DNA of 64,000 nucleotides from Marilutibacter chinensis (GTDB taxonomy: Bacteria; Pseudomonadota; Gammaproteobacteria; Xanthomonadales; Xanthomonadaceae), in contig NZ_JAKJPO010000007.1 in assembly GCF_021725675.1 (NCBI RefSeq), positions 203,474-267,473 of the forward strand. Reading direction: 5' to 3'. A program made the translations under genes and the position numbers. The notes below the pieces were generated by a model. The model saw only the letters and a program-made list of their open reading frames with translations, did not search any database and was not told where the DNA came from. Positions 1-8,551 of the stretch are shown piece after piece. The number at the start of each line of letters is the position of its first letter. The first letter of the stretch is position 1.

Positions 1-2624
1 CCCAGGGTCTGACCTCGGTCGGCGACGTGATCCAGAACATCAGCGCCAACGGCTCGACCCTGAACACCACCATGAACAACGGTGGTAACGGCGAAACCCG
101 CGTCAACCTGCGCAACCTCGGCTCCAACCGCACCCTGGTGCTGGTCAATGGCCGTCGTTGGGTGGGCGGCACCGGCCTCGGCGGCGCGGTCGACCTGAAC
201 ACCATCCCGACCGCCGCGGTCGAGCGCATCGAAGTCCTGAAGGACGGCGCCTCCTCGATCTACGGCTCCGACGCCATCGCCGGCGTGGTCAACATCATCC
301 TGCGCCAGAACTTCGACGGCGCCGAAGCCAACGCCTACATCGGCCAGTTCGACAAGGGCGACGGCACCCGCCAGTCCTACGACTTCACCGTCGGCAGCGT
401 CGGCGACCGCTGGTCGGCCATGCTCGGCGTCGGCTACGTGAAGGAAGAGCCGGTCTGGGCCGGCGACCGCGAGATCTCGGCGGTGCCGGTGTTCGGCTCG
501 ACCCCGGGCTTCGGTGGCAGCTCGACCACCCCGGACGGCCGCTTCTGCATCCTCGATACCACCACCTTCGCCTGTGCGAACCCGGACGGCGCCTACGGCC
601 TGTGGCGCGCCAACCCGAACGACCCGCGCGGCTGGACCGAGTGGGGCGGCACCCCGGACAACTTCAACTTCGCGCCGCTGAACTACCTGCTGACCCCGCA
701 GGAGCGCGTCTCGGTCTTCGCCAACGGCTCGCTGGACATCAGCGACAACCTGCGCTTCAAGACCACGGTCACCTACAACAACCGCAAGTCCGAGCAGCTG
801 CTGGCCGCCATGCCGGTGGTCGTCGGCTTCCCGGGTGCGTCGCAGGCGTCCGACATCGTCATCAGCCAAGACAGCATCTACAACCCGTACGGCCAGGACA
901 TCAACTGGATCCAGCGTCGCGCGGTCGAGACGGGCGGCCGTTCGTTCAAGCAGAACGTCGACACCTTCGCGTTCAACGGTGCGTTCGAAGGCACCTTCGA
1001 CATCGCCGACAAGCCGTTCGACTGGGAAGCGGGCATGTTCTACGGTGAAAACCGTTCGAACAACTCGACCAACGGCCTGCTGACCTACACCGCGATCCGC
1101 AACGCGCTTGGCCCGTCGATGCTCGACGGCAGCGGCAACCCGATCTGCGTCACCACCCCGGGCGATGCGTCGACGGCGATCCCGGGCTGCGTCCCGGCCG
1201 ACTTCCTGGGCGGCGCCGGTTCGCTGACCCCGGAAATGCTGAACTACCTCACCTTCGAGGCGCATGACCAGTTCGAGTACAAGCAGAAGAGCTACTACGC
1301 GAGCATCGGCGGCGACCTGTTCGACCTGCCGGGCGGCCCGCTGGCCTTCTCGTTCGGCCTCGAGCACCGCGAGGAGTCGGGCTTCGACCGTCCGGACGCG
1401 CTGATCAACGCCGGCGACACCACCGGTAACGCGCGTACCGCCACCGAGGGCAGCTACAAGCTCGACGAGGCCTACCTCGAGCTGGCGATCCCGGTGCTGA
1501 GCGATGTTCCGGGCGCCCGCCTGCTGGACTTCAGCGTCGCCACCCGTTACTCGGACTACAGCAACTTCGGCGACACCCTGAACAGCAAGTTCGGTTTCCG
1601 CTGGAAGCCGATCGACGACCTGCTGGTCCGCGGCAACTACGCCGAGGGCTTCCGCGCGCCGTCGATCAGCGAACTGTTCTCCGGCGTGGGTGACAGCTTC
1701 CCGACCATCAGCGATCCGTGTAGCACCACCAACTTCGGTGGTCTGGACGCGGCCGCGCAGGCCCGCTGCGTCGCCGACGGTGTGCCGACCGGCGGCTACA
1801 ACCAGGTCAACACGCAGATCCGCATCAGCGTCGGCGGCAACCCGAACCTGCTGCCGGAGAAGGCCGAGAACTACACCTTCGGCTTCGTCTACAACCCGAG
1901 CTGGCTGGAAGGCTTCGACATCTCGCTGGACTGGTGGAAGATCGAGCTGACCGACACCATCACCGCGTTCTCGGGCCAGCAGATCCTCAACGACTGCTAC
2001 CGCGAGGGTAACCAGCAGGCCTGCGGCCTGATCACCCGCGGCGGCGGCGGCATCATCACCGACCTGCTGTCGGCCGGCCTGAACATCGGCAGCACAGAGG
2101 TCGAAGGCTACGACATGACCGTCGGCTACCGTCTGCCGGAAACCTCGTGGGGCCGCTTCTCGTTCGTGTGGGATACCACCTACATGGCGAACTACGAGAA
2201 CGATGGCGACGGCGACAACCTGGTCGGCGAGTACTTCGACCGCAACAACTTCTGGCGCATCCGCTCGAACCTGCTGACGCGTTGGGAGATGGGCGATTGG
2301 GGTGCGACCTGGAGCCTGCGTTACTACGACTCCCAGGTCGAGGACTGCTCGGGCTTCAACGCGGCCAACACCCAGCTGCTGTGCTCGGATCCGGATCGTC
2401 GCACCGCCGACGGCCCGGCGCCGCGCAACAAGCTGGACGACACGTTCTACAACGACCTCACCGTCTACTGGAACGCGCCGTGGAACGCGAAGATCGCCGT
2501 GGGCGTGAACAACATCTTCGACGAGGATCCGCCGTTCTCGGCTTCGACGTTCGCGAACAGCTTCGATCCGCAGTACGAAGTCCCGGGTCGCTTCCTGTAC
2601 ATGCGCTACACCCAGAAGTTCTGA
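1..2624 (+). CDS. TonB-dependent outer membrane receptor, 5'-truncated by window edge
   Basis: The reading frame is open from the first bases, so the signal peptide and TonB box lie outside the window. About 873 residues are visible. The plug domain comes first, with VNLRNLG, LVLVNGRRW and the plug end VERIEVLKDGASSIYGSDAI followed by AGVVNII. A long beta-barrel follows, with cysteine-containing loops, the barrel motif FRAPSISELF, the late NNIFDEDPPF block and a C-terminal Phe (MRYTQKF). This layout is typical of the large Xanthomonas/Caulobacter receptor class that takes up carbohydrates, peptides or other nutrients across the outer membrane. The substrate cannot be read from the sequence. 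A strong terminator follows. Neighbouring 2OG-oxygenase and TPR-sulfotransferase genes recur near such receptors. Confidence 0.93.
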   Translation, partial: QGLTSVGDVIQNISANGSTLNTTMNNGGNGETRVNLRNLGSNRTLVLVNGRRWVGGTGLGGAVDLNTIPTAAVERIEVLKDGASSIYGSDAIAGVVNIILRQNFDGAEANAYIGQFDKGDGTRQSYDFTVGSVGDRWSAMLGVGYVKEEPVWAGDREISAVPVFGSTPGFGGSSTTPDGRFCILDTTTFACANPDGAYGLWRANPNDPRGWTEWGGTPDNFNFAPLNYLLTPQERVSVFANGSLDISDNLRFKTTVTYNNRKSEQLLAAMPVVVGFPGASQASDIVISQDSIYNPYGQDINWIQRRAVETGGRSFKQNVDTFAFNGAFEGTFDIADKPFDWEAGMFYGENRSNNSTNGLLTYTAIRNALGPSMLDGSGNPICVTTPGDASTAIPGCVPADFLGGAGSLTPEMLNYLTFEAHDQFEYKQKSYYASIGGDLFDLPGGPLAFSFGLEHREESGFDRPDALINAGDTTGNARTATEGSYKLDEAYLELAIPVLSDVPGARLLDFSVATRYSDYSNFGDTLNSKFGFRWKPIDDLLVRGNYAEGFRAPSISELFSGVGDSFPTISDPCSTTNFGGLDAAAQARCVADGVPTGGYNQVNTQIRISVGGNPNLLPEKAENYTFGFVYNPSWLEGFDISLDWWKIELTDTITAFSGQQILNDCYREGNQQACGLITRGGGGIITDLLSAGLNIGSTEVEGYDMTVGYRLPETSWGRFSFVWDTTYMANYENDGDGDNLVGEYFDRNNFWRIRSNLLTRWEMGDWGATWSLRYYDSQVEDCSGFNAANTQLLCSDPDRRTADGPAPRNKLDDTFYNDLTVYWNAPWNAKIAVGVNNIFDEDPPFSASTFANSFDPQYEVPGRFLYMRYTQKF

Positions 2625-2648
2625 TCGACCCGATCCTGCGTTACCTTG

Positions 2649-2677
2649 CTACGGCCCCGAAAGGGGCCGTAGTTTTG
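2649..2677 (+). terminator. Rho-independent terminator after the TonB receptor
   Basis: A perfect 10-bp stem CTACGGCCCC / GGGGCCGTAG closes on a GAAA tetraloop and is followed by TTTT. It lies 25 nt after the receptor stop codon and separates it from the downstream oxygenase gene. Confidence 0.9.
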
Positions 2678-2725
2678 TCTACAGTCCGCAACCGAGCCAG
2701 GGCAACGCCCTCCGGAACACCCGCC

Positions 2726-3385
2726 ATGCCGCTAGAAATCAGCTCGATGTTCGCCGTGCCGATGGCCCAGGACACGCATCCGGATGCCGGCCGGCTCAAC
2801 CCACAGATCAAGTCGCTGCTGCTCGCGCGCGAGGCCGAAGGTACCCGTTACGCCAATCCCAACCCTTCGCTGAAACAGCATCCGGGCGTGTTCGAGAGCG
2901 ACTTCAACCTGTTCGCCTGGCCCGAGACCTGCATCCAGCAGCTGCGCCACTTCTGCTGGACCGCACTGGGACGCCTGGTCCAGGACCTCAACCGGTACAG
3001 CGCCGAAGAGATGCAGCGGCTGCAGATCTTCTCGCACACCTGGTTCCACGTGACCCGCCACGGCGGCTTCACCATCATGCATACCCATCCGATGGCGTCG
3101 TGGTCGGGCGTGTACTGTGTCGACCCGGGCGAGACTCCCGACGACCGCCCCGAATCCGGAGTTCTGCGTTTCCACAATCCGCACCACTACAGCAACTACT
3201 TCACCGACGCCGGCAACACGCGTCTGCGTGCGCCTTATCATCACGGCACCTGGAGCATCCGCTTCAAGGCCGGCCAGCTGGTGCTGTTTCCGTCATGGGT
3301 GCAGCACGAGGTGATGCCGTTCTACGGCCGCGACGAGCGCATCACGATCGCGTTCAACTGCTGGTTCGGGATGAGGGACGGCTGA
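2726..3385 (+). CDS. Putative 2OG-Fe(II) oxygenase (TIGR02466 / 2OG-FeII_Oxy_5 type)
   Basis: A 219-residue protein whose second half has the pattern of the TIGR02466 family: a His-rich strand (IMHTHPMASWSGVYCVDPGE), a central strand (GVLRFHNPHHY) and a late strand (LVLFPSWVQHEVMPFYG, then ERITIAFN). HTHP and the His of SWVQH are the likely iron ligands, and the Arg of ERITIAFN the likely 2-oxoglutarate ligand. Family members are predicted Fe(II)/2-oxoglutarate dioxygenases without a known substrate. The ATG at 2726 was chosen because the preceding frame overlaps the upstream terminator; the Met at 2747 is an alternative. It sits between a TonB receptor and a convergent sulfotransferase gene, so it may modify a peptide or receptor ligand (inference). 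Confidence 0.82.
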   Translation: MPLEISSMFAVPMAQDTHPDAGRLNPQIKSLLLAREAEGTRYANPNPSLKQHPGVFESDFNLFAWPETCIQQLRHFCWTALGRLVQDLNRYSAEEMQRLQIFSHTWFHVTRHGGFTIMHTHPMASWSGVYCVDPGETPDDRPESGVLRFHNPHHYSNYFTDAGNTRLRAPYHHGTWSIRFKAGQLVLFPSWVQHEVMPFYGRDERITIAFNCWFGMRDG

Positions 3386-3447
3386 AGAAGGACGACCGGC
3401 GGCCGCGTCCGCCGCTTCGGCCCACTAGACCTGCCGACGCCGGCCGT

Positions 3448-5064
3448 CTAGGAGCCGGCAATATCCAACCCTTCGATCAGCGGATCCAGGTACTCGCGAT
3501 ACGCGCGCCACGCTCCGCCGCGGTTGCGCTGGATGCCCTGGCGCACGCTGCCGATGCTCGCGGTCGCCGAATGGCCGCCCTCGCGGCCGATGTCGAGCGT
3601 CTCGGGCATGAAATCGAGCCCGCAGAATTCCATCAGCCGCCCCGCCTGTTCAGCCGGCGAATCGACGAAGGCGTGATAGTCGACATCGAGAATGCGACCG
3701 GGGTGACGACGGTGCCAGTGCGTCATCAACGCGCGATAGCGCCGGTAGTAGTCGGCCAGGTCGGACTGGTCGCTGGCGTAGCGCGCATCGTGGCTGCTGA
3801 AGTAGGTTCGCAGGTTTGAGAAGCAGGTGTCGATCGGATCGCGGCACATGTGCACGATCCGCGCCTCCGGCAGCGCCCGCAGGATGAAGTCGACGTTGAG
3901 GAAGTTCGACGGCAGCTTCTCGGTGAACACGCGACGGCCGGCCGCGCGCCAGCGCGCGTGGGCCCGGAACAGTTCGCCGGCTTCGGCAAGGTCGCAGCCT
4001 GCAAGGCGTCCGACCATCTCCGCATCGAGCAGGCCCGGCCGGTAGCAGTCGGCGACTTCGCGCAGGGCCGCCGGGAACACGTAGCTCTCGCCGCCGTCGG
4101 CGACTTCCGGATGCCCGGCCAGCACGCGTTCGACCACGCTGGTCCCCGAGCGGTACATGCCGACGATGAAGACGATCGCCGGTGCATCCACCGGGTTGCT
4201 TGACGGCGGCGCAGACCCCGCTCCGGCAGGCGGCATCGCCATCAGCGCGTCGAACAGGCGCGCCGTGGCCACTCGGTCGTAAGGCTCGAGCTCGCGCTTG
4301 ACCGCGCATCCGCGCTCCAGCGCGCGCCACGCTCCCGCAGTGTCCTTCGCCGCATGCAGCAGGTTGTGCAGGCCGTGCTGCAGGTAGGCCTCGTCCTCGC
4401 TGCCCGCACGGACCCGGTCCAGCGCCGCGCGTATCCCCGCGATGTCCGCATCGAGCATCTCGCGCCGCGGCTGCAGGGTCAGCAGCCAGCGGGCGTGCGG
4501 GAGTTCGGTCGCCGAGCGGGCGATGGCCCTGCGCAGCAGCGCATCCGCCTCGTCCTGGCGGCCTGCAGTCATCGCGATCGTGCCGCGCAGGACGTCGCCC
4601 TGGATGACGCCGGGAGCGATGGCCGAGACCCGCGCGAGCAGCGCTTCGGCGTGGCGGTACAGCCCAATCGGCCCCAATTCGGAGGCCAGCTGTCCCAGCA
4701 GCGGCGCATTCCTGCAATCCGAGTAATCGAGCCGGTCCATAACGGCCTCGATCAACGCATGCGCCTCGAAACGGCGCAGCAGGCGCACCAGGTGCAGGCC
4801 GGACTCCAGCGAGTGCGGCTCATGGGTCGCAAGCTCCCGGGCCAGCTTCGCCGCCTGTCGGTAGCGACCTGCGGCGAGCAGGAAGTAACCCGCCTGCAGA
4901 CGCGCAGGGAGGAACTCCGGCTGCGCCTCGGCAATCGCCAGCATGGTGGCTGCCGCCTCCGCCGTCGCACCGCGCCGGGCCAGCTCGATCGCGGCCTGCC
5001 AGCGCGGTGCGAGCTCCTGGCGCAGGCCGTAACCGTTGACGTCGATGAACCGGGCTGCGGACAT
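3448..5064 (-). CDS. TPR-repeat sulfotransferase
   Basis: A 538-residue protein. Residues 20-280 are helical repeats with TPR spacing (for example ARLQAGYFLLAAGRYRQAAK). The C-terminal half is a PAPS-dependent sulfotransferase (Sulfotransfer_3 type). The 5'-phosphosulfate loop GMYRSGTSV lies near residue 302, and the 3'-phosphate motif CRDPIDTCFSNL near 407 with its downstream Ser. The protein would transfer sulfate from PAPS to a hydroxyl, possibly on a protein or peptide bound by the TPR part (inference). The start MSAARF at 5064 was chosen because further upstream the frame runs through the neighbouring oxygenase coding region. It lies 47 nt downstream of a 2OG oxygenase on the same strand, so the two are probably co-transcribed. 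Confidence 0.87.
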   Translation of the reverse strand: MSAARFIDVNGYGLRQELAPRWQAAIELARRGATAEAAATMLAIAEAQPEFLPARLQAGYFLLAAGRYRQAAKLARELATHEPHSLESGLHLVRLLRRFEAHALIEAVMDRLDYSDCRNAPLLGQLASELGPIGLYRHAEALLARVSAIAPGVIQGDVLRGTIAMTAGRQDEADALLRRAIARSATELPHARWLLTLQPRREMLDADIAGIRAALDRVRAGSEDEAYLQHGLHNLLHAAKDTAGAWRALERGCAVKRELEPYDRVATARLFDALMAMPPAGAGSAPPSSNPVDAPAIVFIVGMYRSGTSVVERVLAGHPEVADGGESYVFPAALREVADCYRPGLLDAEMVGRLAGCDLAEAGELFRAHARWRAAGRRVFTEKLPSNFLNVDFILRALPEARIVHMCRDPIDTCFSNLRTYFSSHDARYASDQSDLADYYRRYRALMTHWHRRHPGRILDVDYHAFVDSPAEQAGRLMEFCGLDFMPETLDIGREGGHSATASIGSVRQGIQRNRGGAWRAYREYLDPLIEGLDIAGS

Positions 5065-5111
5065 GGCGTGTCGGGAGATACCGCTCGGGGAGCGACCGGA
5101 ACAGGAACGGC

Positions 5112-5711
5112 TCAGGCCACCGCCACGCGCTCGAACTTGATCGCGAAGGTGTAGCGCGGGGCGTAGCAGATCCGGCTCGGCGGACGGCCGGCGTGCTTGA
5201 TCGCGCCGTCGAACACCACCAGCCTCCCCGGCCGCGGTCGCACCGCGCAGAGCAGTTCGTCGTGGGCGTCGTAGAACACGGTCTCGCCGCCCCACTCCAC
5301 GTCCCAGCGGTCGCACAGGTACCACAGCGCGGTCAGATCGTGCTGGTCGGGCAGGCAATCGGTATGGGTGAACAGCATGTCGCCGTAGTGGGCGACGTTG
5401 GTGTAGGCGCGGTACGGACGGTAGCCGAAGCCCGGCGTCGAGAACCCCATCACCGCGCGCCGGGTGACCTCGAAGATCGGCTGCCGCACCAGCGCCTCGA
5501 TCTTCAGCTCGGTCGCCCAGTGACGGTAGTCGGCGGTGTCCTCGCGGGCGATCTCGGTGCGGGTGAACGCCGCCCGCGACAGCGCCTGGACGTACTCGCC
5601 GACGTTCGGCAGGTGGCCGTCGAAGACGCGCAGCGGACGTCCGTCGACCAACAGCTCGCGGTCGGCCGGCAACACGCCTGCCGGACCGGCCGCTCCCGCC
5701 CCCGTCGCCAT
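5112..5711 (-). CDS. 2OG-Fe(II) oxygenase (prolyl 4-hydroxylase-like fold)
   Basis: A 199-residue protein with the HxD...H iron triad of Fe(II)/2-oxoglutarate oxygenases. HTD lies in GDMLFTHTDCLPDQ, the distal His in VVFDGAIKHAGRPPS, and the Arg/Lys region PRYTFAIKFE ends the double-stranded helix. It also carries GGETVFYD, which precedes the distal His in this fold. It is not similar in layout to the other oxygenase at 2.7 kb, so the two are different families and not a duplication. It lies 7 nt after pckG on the same strand and 47 nt before the TPR-sulfotransferase. The likely substrate is shared with the sulfotransferase (inference). Confidence 0.85.
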   Translation of the reverse strand: MATGAGAAGPAGVLPADRELLVDGRPLRVFDGHLPNVGEYVQALSRAAFTRTEIAREDTADYRHWATELKIEALVRQPIFEVTRRAVMGFSTPGFGYRPYRAYTNVAHYGDMLFTHTDCLPDQHDLTALWYLCDRWDVEWGGETVFYDAHDELLCAVRPRPGRLVVFDGAIKHAGRPPSRICYAPRYTFAIKFERVAVA

Positions 5712-5718
5712 GCGCGCC

Positions 5719-7557
5719 TCAGTCCGCCAGCAGACCGGCGATGCGCTGCTGTTCGGCCTTCAGCGCCTGCGGCATGCGCGACCCGTAGCCGTCCAGATAC
5801 TCGCCGATGCTGTCGAACTCGGCCTTCCAGCCGGCCTGTTCGAAGCCGAACAGCCTGGCCTCGGCTTCCTCGGACAGCGCAATGCCGTCCAGCTTCAGAT
5901 CGCCGGCCGCCGGCAGGGTGCCGATCGGGGTCTCGACGCCGCCGGCCTCGCCCCTGACGCGGCCGATCATCCATTCCAGCACGCGCAGGTTGTCGCCGAA
6001 GCCCGGCCACAGGAACCTGCCGTCGTCGCCCTTGCGGAACCAGTTGACGTGGAAGATCTTCGGCAGCTTCGCGCCGGGCGTGTCGAACGACAGCCAGTGG
6101 CCGAAGTAGTCGGCGAAGTTGTAGCCGCAGAACGGCTTCATCGCCATCGGATCGCGGCGCATCACGCCGACTGCACCGGTCGCCGCGGCGGTGGTCTCCG
6201 AGCCCATCGCGGCACCGACCAGCACGCCGTGGGTCCAGTCGCGGGCCTCGAACACCAGCGGCACCAGCGATGCGCGACGGCCGCCGAACACGATCGCGCT
6301 GATCGGCACGCCCTGCGGGTCCTCGGCCATCGGCGACCAGCTCGGACACTGCTTTGCGCTGACGGTGAAACGCGCGTTCGGATGCGCGGCCGGCCCCTTG
6401 GCGGGATCGTACGGGTTGCCGCGCCAGTCGGTGACCGGCTGCTGGCCGTTGTCGAGGCCTTCCCACCACGGCTGGTTGTCGGCGGTCAGGCCGACGTTGG
6501 TGAAGATGGTGTCCTTGCGGATGGTCTCCAGCGCGTTCGGATTGGATTTCGCCGAGGTGCCCGGAGCGACGCCGAAATAGCCGGCCTCGGGGTTGATCGC
6601 GTACAGGCGGCCGTCGGCACCCGGACGCATCCAGCAGATGTCGTCGCCGACCGTCCACACCTTCCAGCCGTCGCGCCGGTAGCCCTCCGGGGGGATCAGC
6701 ATCGCCAGATTGGTCTTGCCGCAGGCCGACGGAAACGCCGCGGCGACGTAATGGGTCTCGCCCTGCGGATTCTCGATGCCGACGATCAGCATGTGCTCGG
6801 CCAGCCAGCCTTCGCTGCGGGCCTGATAGCTGGCGATGCGCAGCGCATGGCACTTCTTGCCCAGCAACGCGTTGCCGCCGTAGCCGGAACCGTAGGACTT
6901 GATCGTCAGCTCCTCGGGGAAATGCATGATGAAGCGGCGCTCGGGATCGAGCTCGCCGATCGAGTGCAGGCCTTTCACGAAGGTGTCCGCCGGTCCGCCG
7001 CGAGCAGCCTGGCCGCTGCCCTCGCGCTCGATGCGGGCGAGCGCATCGGCGCCCATCCGGGTCATCAGCCGCATGTTGGCGACCACGTACGGGCTGTCGG
7101 TGATCTCCACGCCGCAACGCGAAAGCGGCGAGTCGATCGGGCCCATGCAGTACGGGATCACGTACATCGTGCGGCCGCGCATGCAGCCGTCGAACAGCGC
7201 GTCGATCTTCGCATGCGCTTCGGCGGGAGCCATCCAATGGTTGTTGGGACCGGCGTCGTCCTGCTCGCTCGTGCAGACGAAGGTCAGGTGTTCGACGCGG
7301 GCGACGTCGTCCGGGTGCGAACGGTGCAGCCAGCTGCCGGGGTGGGTGTCCGGATTCAGCGGCAGCAGGGTGCCATCGGCCTGCATCTGCGCGATCAGCG
7401 CCTCGCTCTCTTCATCGCTGCCGTCGCACCAGTGGATCGCATCGGGGCGGGTCAGCGCGGCGACCTCGGCGACCCACCGGTTCAACGCGACCAGCGAGCT
7501 GCCGCTGGCGGATGGATGGATGGCGGACTTCGACGCGTCAGAGGAAAGGGCATTCAC
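5719..7557 (-). CDS. pckG: Phosphoenolpyruvate carboxykinase (GTP)
   Basis: A 612-residue protein, full length for the GTP-dependent family. It converts oxaloacetate and GTP to phosphoenolpyruvate, GDP and CO2, the first committed step of gluconeogenesis, in the cytosol. Visible motifs are the active-site loop FPSACGKTN (about residues 275-283, with the reactive Cys), SGYGGNALLGKKC (about 224-236), the metal-binding GDDICW (about 304), GPNNHW near the N terminus and the guanine-site stretch KPFCGYNFADYF late in the protein. This is the GTP form, not the ATP form (pckA) of enteric bacteria. The start at 7557 gives a normal N terminus. No regulatory motif stood out upstream. Confidence 0.97.
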   Translation of the reverse strand: MNALSSDASKSAIHPSASGSSLVALNRWVAEVAALTRPDAIHWCDGSDEESEALIAQMQADGTLLPLNPDTHPGSWLHRSHPDDVARVEHLTFVCTSEQDDAGPNNHWMAPAEAHAKIDALFDGCMRGRTMYVIPYCMGPIDSPLSRCGVEITDSPYVVANMRLMTRMGADALARIEREGSGQAARGGPADTFVKGLHSIGELDPERRFIMHFPEELTIKSYGSGYGGNALLGKKCHALRIASYQARSEGWLAEHMLIVGIENPQGETHYVAAAFPSACGKTNLAMLIPPEGYRRDGWKVWTVGDDICWMRPGADGRLYAINPEAGYFGVAPGTSAKSNPNALETIRKDTIFTNVGLTADNQPWWEGLDNGQQPVTDWRGNPYDPAKGPAAHPNARFTVSAKQCPSWSPMAEDPQGVPISAIVFGGRRASLVPLVFEARDWTHGVLVGAAMGSETTAAATGAVGVMRRDPMAMKPFCGYNFADYFGHWLSFDTPGAKLPKIFHVNWFRKGDDGRFLWPGFGDNLRVLEWMIGRVRGEAGGVETPIGTLPAAGDLKLDGIALSEEAEARLFGFEQAGWKAEFDSIGEYLDGYGSRMPQALKAEQQRIAGLLAD

Positions 7558-7674
7558 GGCATTGCTCCGGGACGTACATCAGGATGAGACGAATTGAAAA
7601 AGACGATGCGGCCGGATGCCCCGACCCTGCGGACGAACGGCAGCGCGACGCCGTCGCGATCGCCCCCGAAGCGG

Positions 7675-8283
7675 TCAGCCTGAGGGGATCAGCGTGTCCA
7701 TCATGTGTTCGACGTAGGCCTCGAACTCCTCGTGCTGCATCCGGGTCTGGTGCAGTTGCAGGTTCAGCTGGAGGAAACCCACGTAGGCGGCGTACAGCAG
7801 TTGCGCGCGGTACCGCGCGTCGGTGCGGCTGAGCCCGACCTGACGGAACGAAGCGGTCAGGTACTCGAGACGACGGTCTGACACGCGTCCGATCACCGGC
7901 TGCACGGCCGGGTGGTCGAGCGCCTTCAGCAGCTCGGAATAGACGATATGGGACTTGACCTCGTGCGCGACCACGTTGAACAGCGCGCGCAGGCGCTGGC
8001 GCGGATCCGGGATCGGTTCCAACTGGCCGAACACCTCTTCCTGCTCGAACTTCTCCCAGCGTTCCAGCGCCGCCACCAGCAGTGCGTCGCGCGAAGGGAA
8101 ATGCCAGTAGAAGCTGCCCTTGGTCACCCCGAGTCGTCGAGCGAGGGGCTCGACCGCGACCGCGGCCACCCCCTGCTCGGCGATCAGGTCCAGCGCGGCC
8201 TGGGCCCAGTCCTCGGCACTCAGACGGCCGCTGCGCTCGGTCTTCGGCAAGGCGGATGCGGTCATGGTGACAAGTGTAGCCAT
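7675..8283 (-). CDS. TetR/AcrR-family transcriptional regulator
   Basis: A 202-residue protein with a TetR helix-turn-helix at residues 20-65 (the pattern VAVEPLARRLGVTKGSFYWHF is diagnostic) and a variable ligand-binding C-terminal half. It diverges from fadE, and a palindrome overlaps the fadE -10 region, so it probably represses the acyl-CoA dehydrogenase and perhaps itself, with a fatty acyl-CoA-type ligand (inference). Two starts are possible: the ATG at 8283 used here and the ATG at 8265 (MTASALPKTERSG). Neither has a clear ribosome-binding site. Confidence 0.9.
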   Translation of the reverse strand: MATLVTMTASALPKTERSGRLSAEDWAQAALDLIAEQGVAAVAVEPLARRLGVTKGSFYWHFPSRDALLVAALERWEKFEQEEVFGQLEPIPDPRQRLRALFNVVAHEVKSHIVYSELLKALDHPAVQPVIGRVSDRRLEYLTASFRQVGLSRTDARYRAQLLYAAYVGFLQLNLQLHQTRMQHEEFEAYVEHMMDTLIPSG

Positions 8284-8323
8284 ACGGATGGGTGGGGGAC
8301 AGTACGTGGGCGACCGGCGCCGG

Positions 8324-8363
8324 TTGACAGGCGGCGGACGGGCGGACCATACTCAAGCGTATG
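8324..8363 (+). promoter_or_regulatory. fadE promoter with overlapping operator-like palindrome
   Basis: TTGACA (8324-8329) and CATACT (8348-8353) are spaced 18 bp, giving a good sigma70-type promoter pointing to fadE. The inverted repeat CATAC-tcaagc-GTATG (8348-8363) covers the -10 element and the likely transcription start. That is where a TetR-family repressor would bind to block RNA polymerase. The divergent TetR gene is the obvious candidate (inference). Confidence 0.65.
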
Positions 8364-8551
8364 TTAACACCGCGCGACTCCGGTGTTCGCGCCCGGCGGG
8401 GCCATGCGCCCGATGCAGCCGGCGAATCGCCTGCCAGGTCACCGCGTCTTCGCGGCGGAACCGGCAGGATGGCCAGGACGGCATCGGCGCCGTCCACCAG
8501 GAGTCAGCGGACCGTTCGTCCGTCGTCGTACACGTTCTCCGGAGTGTCGCC

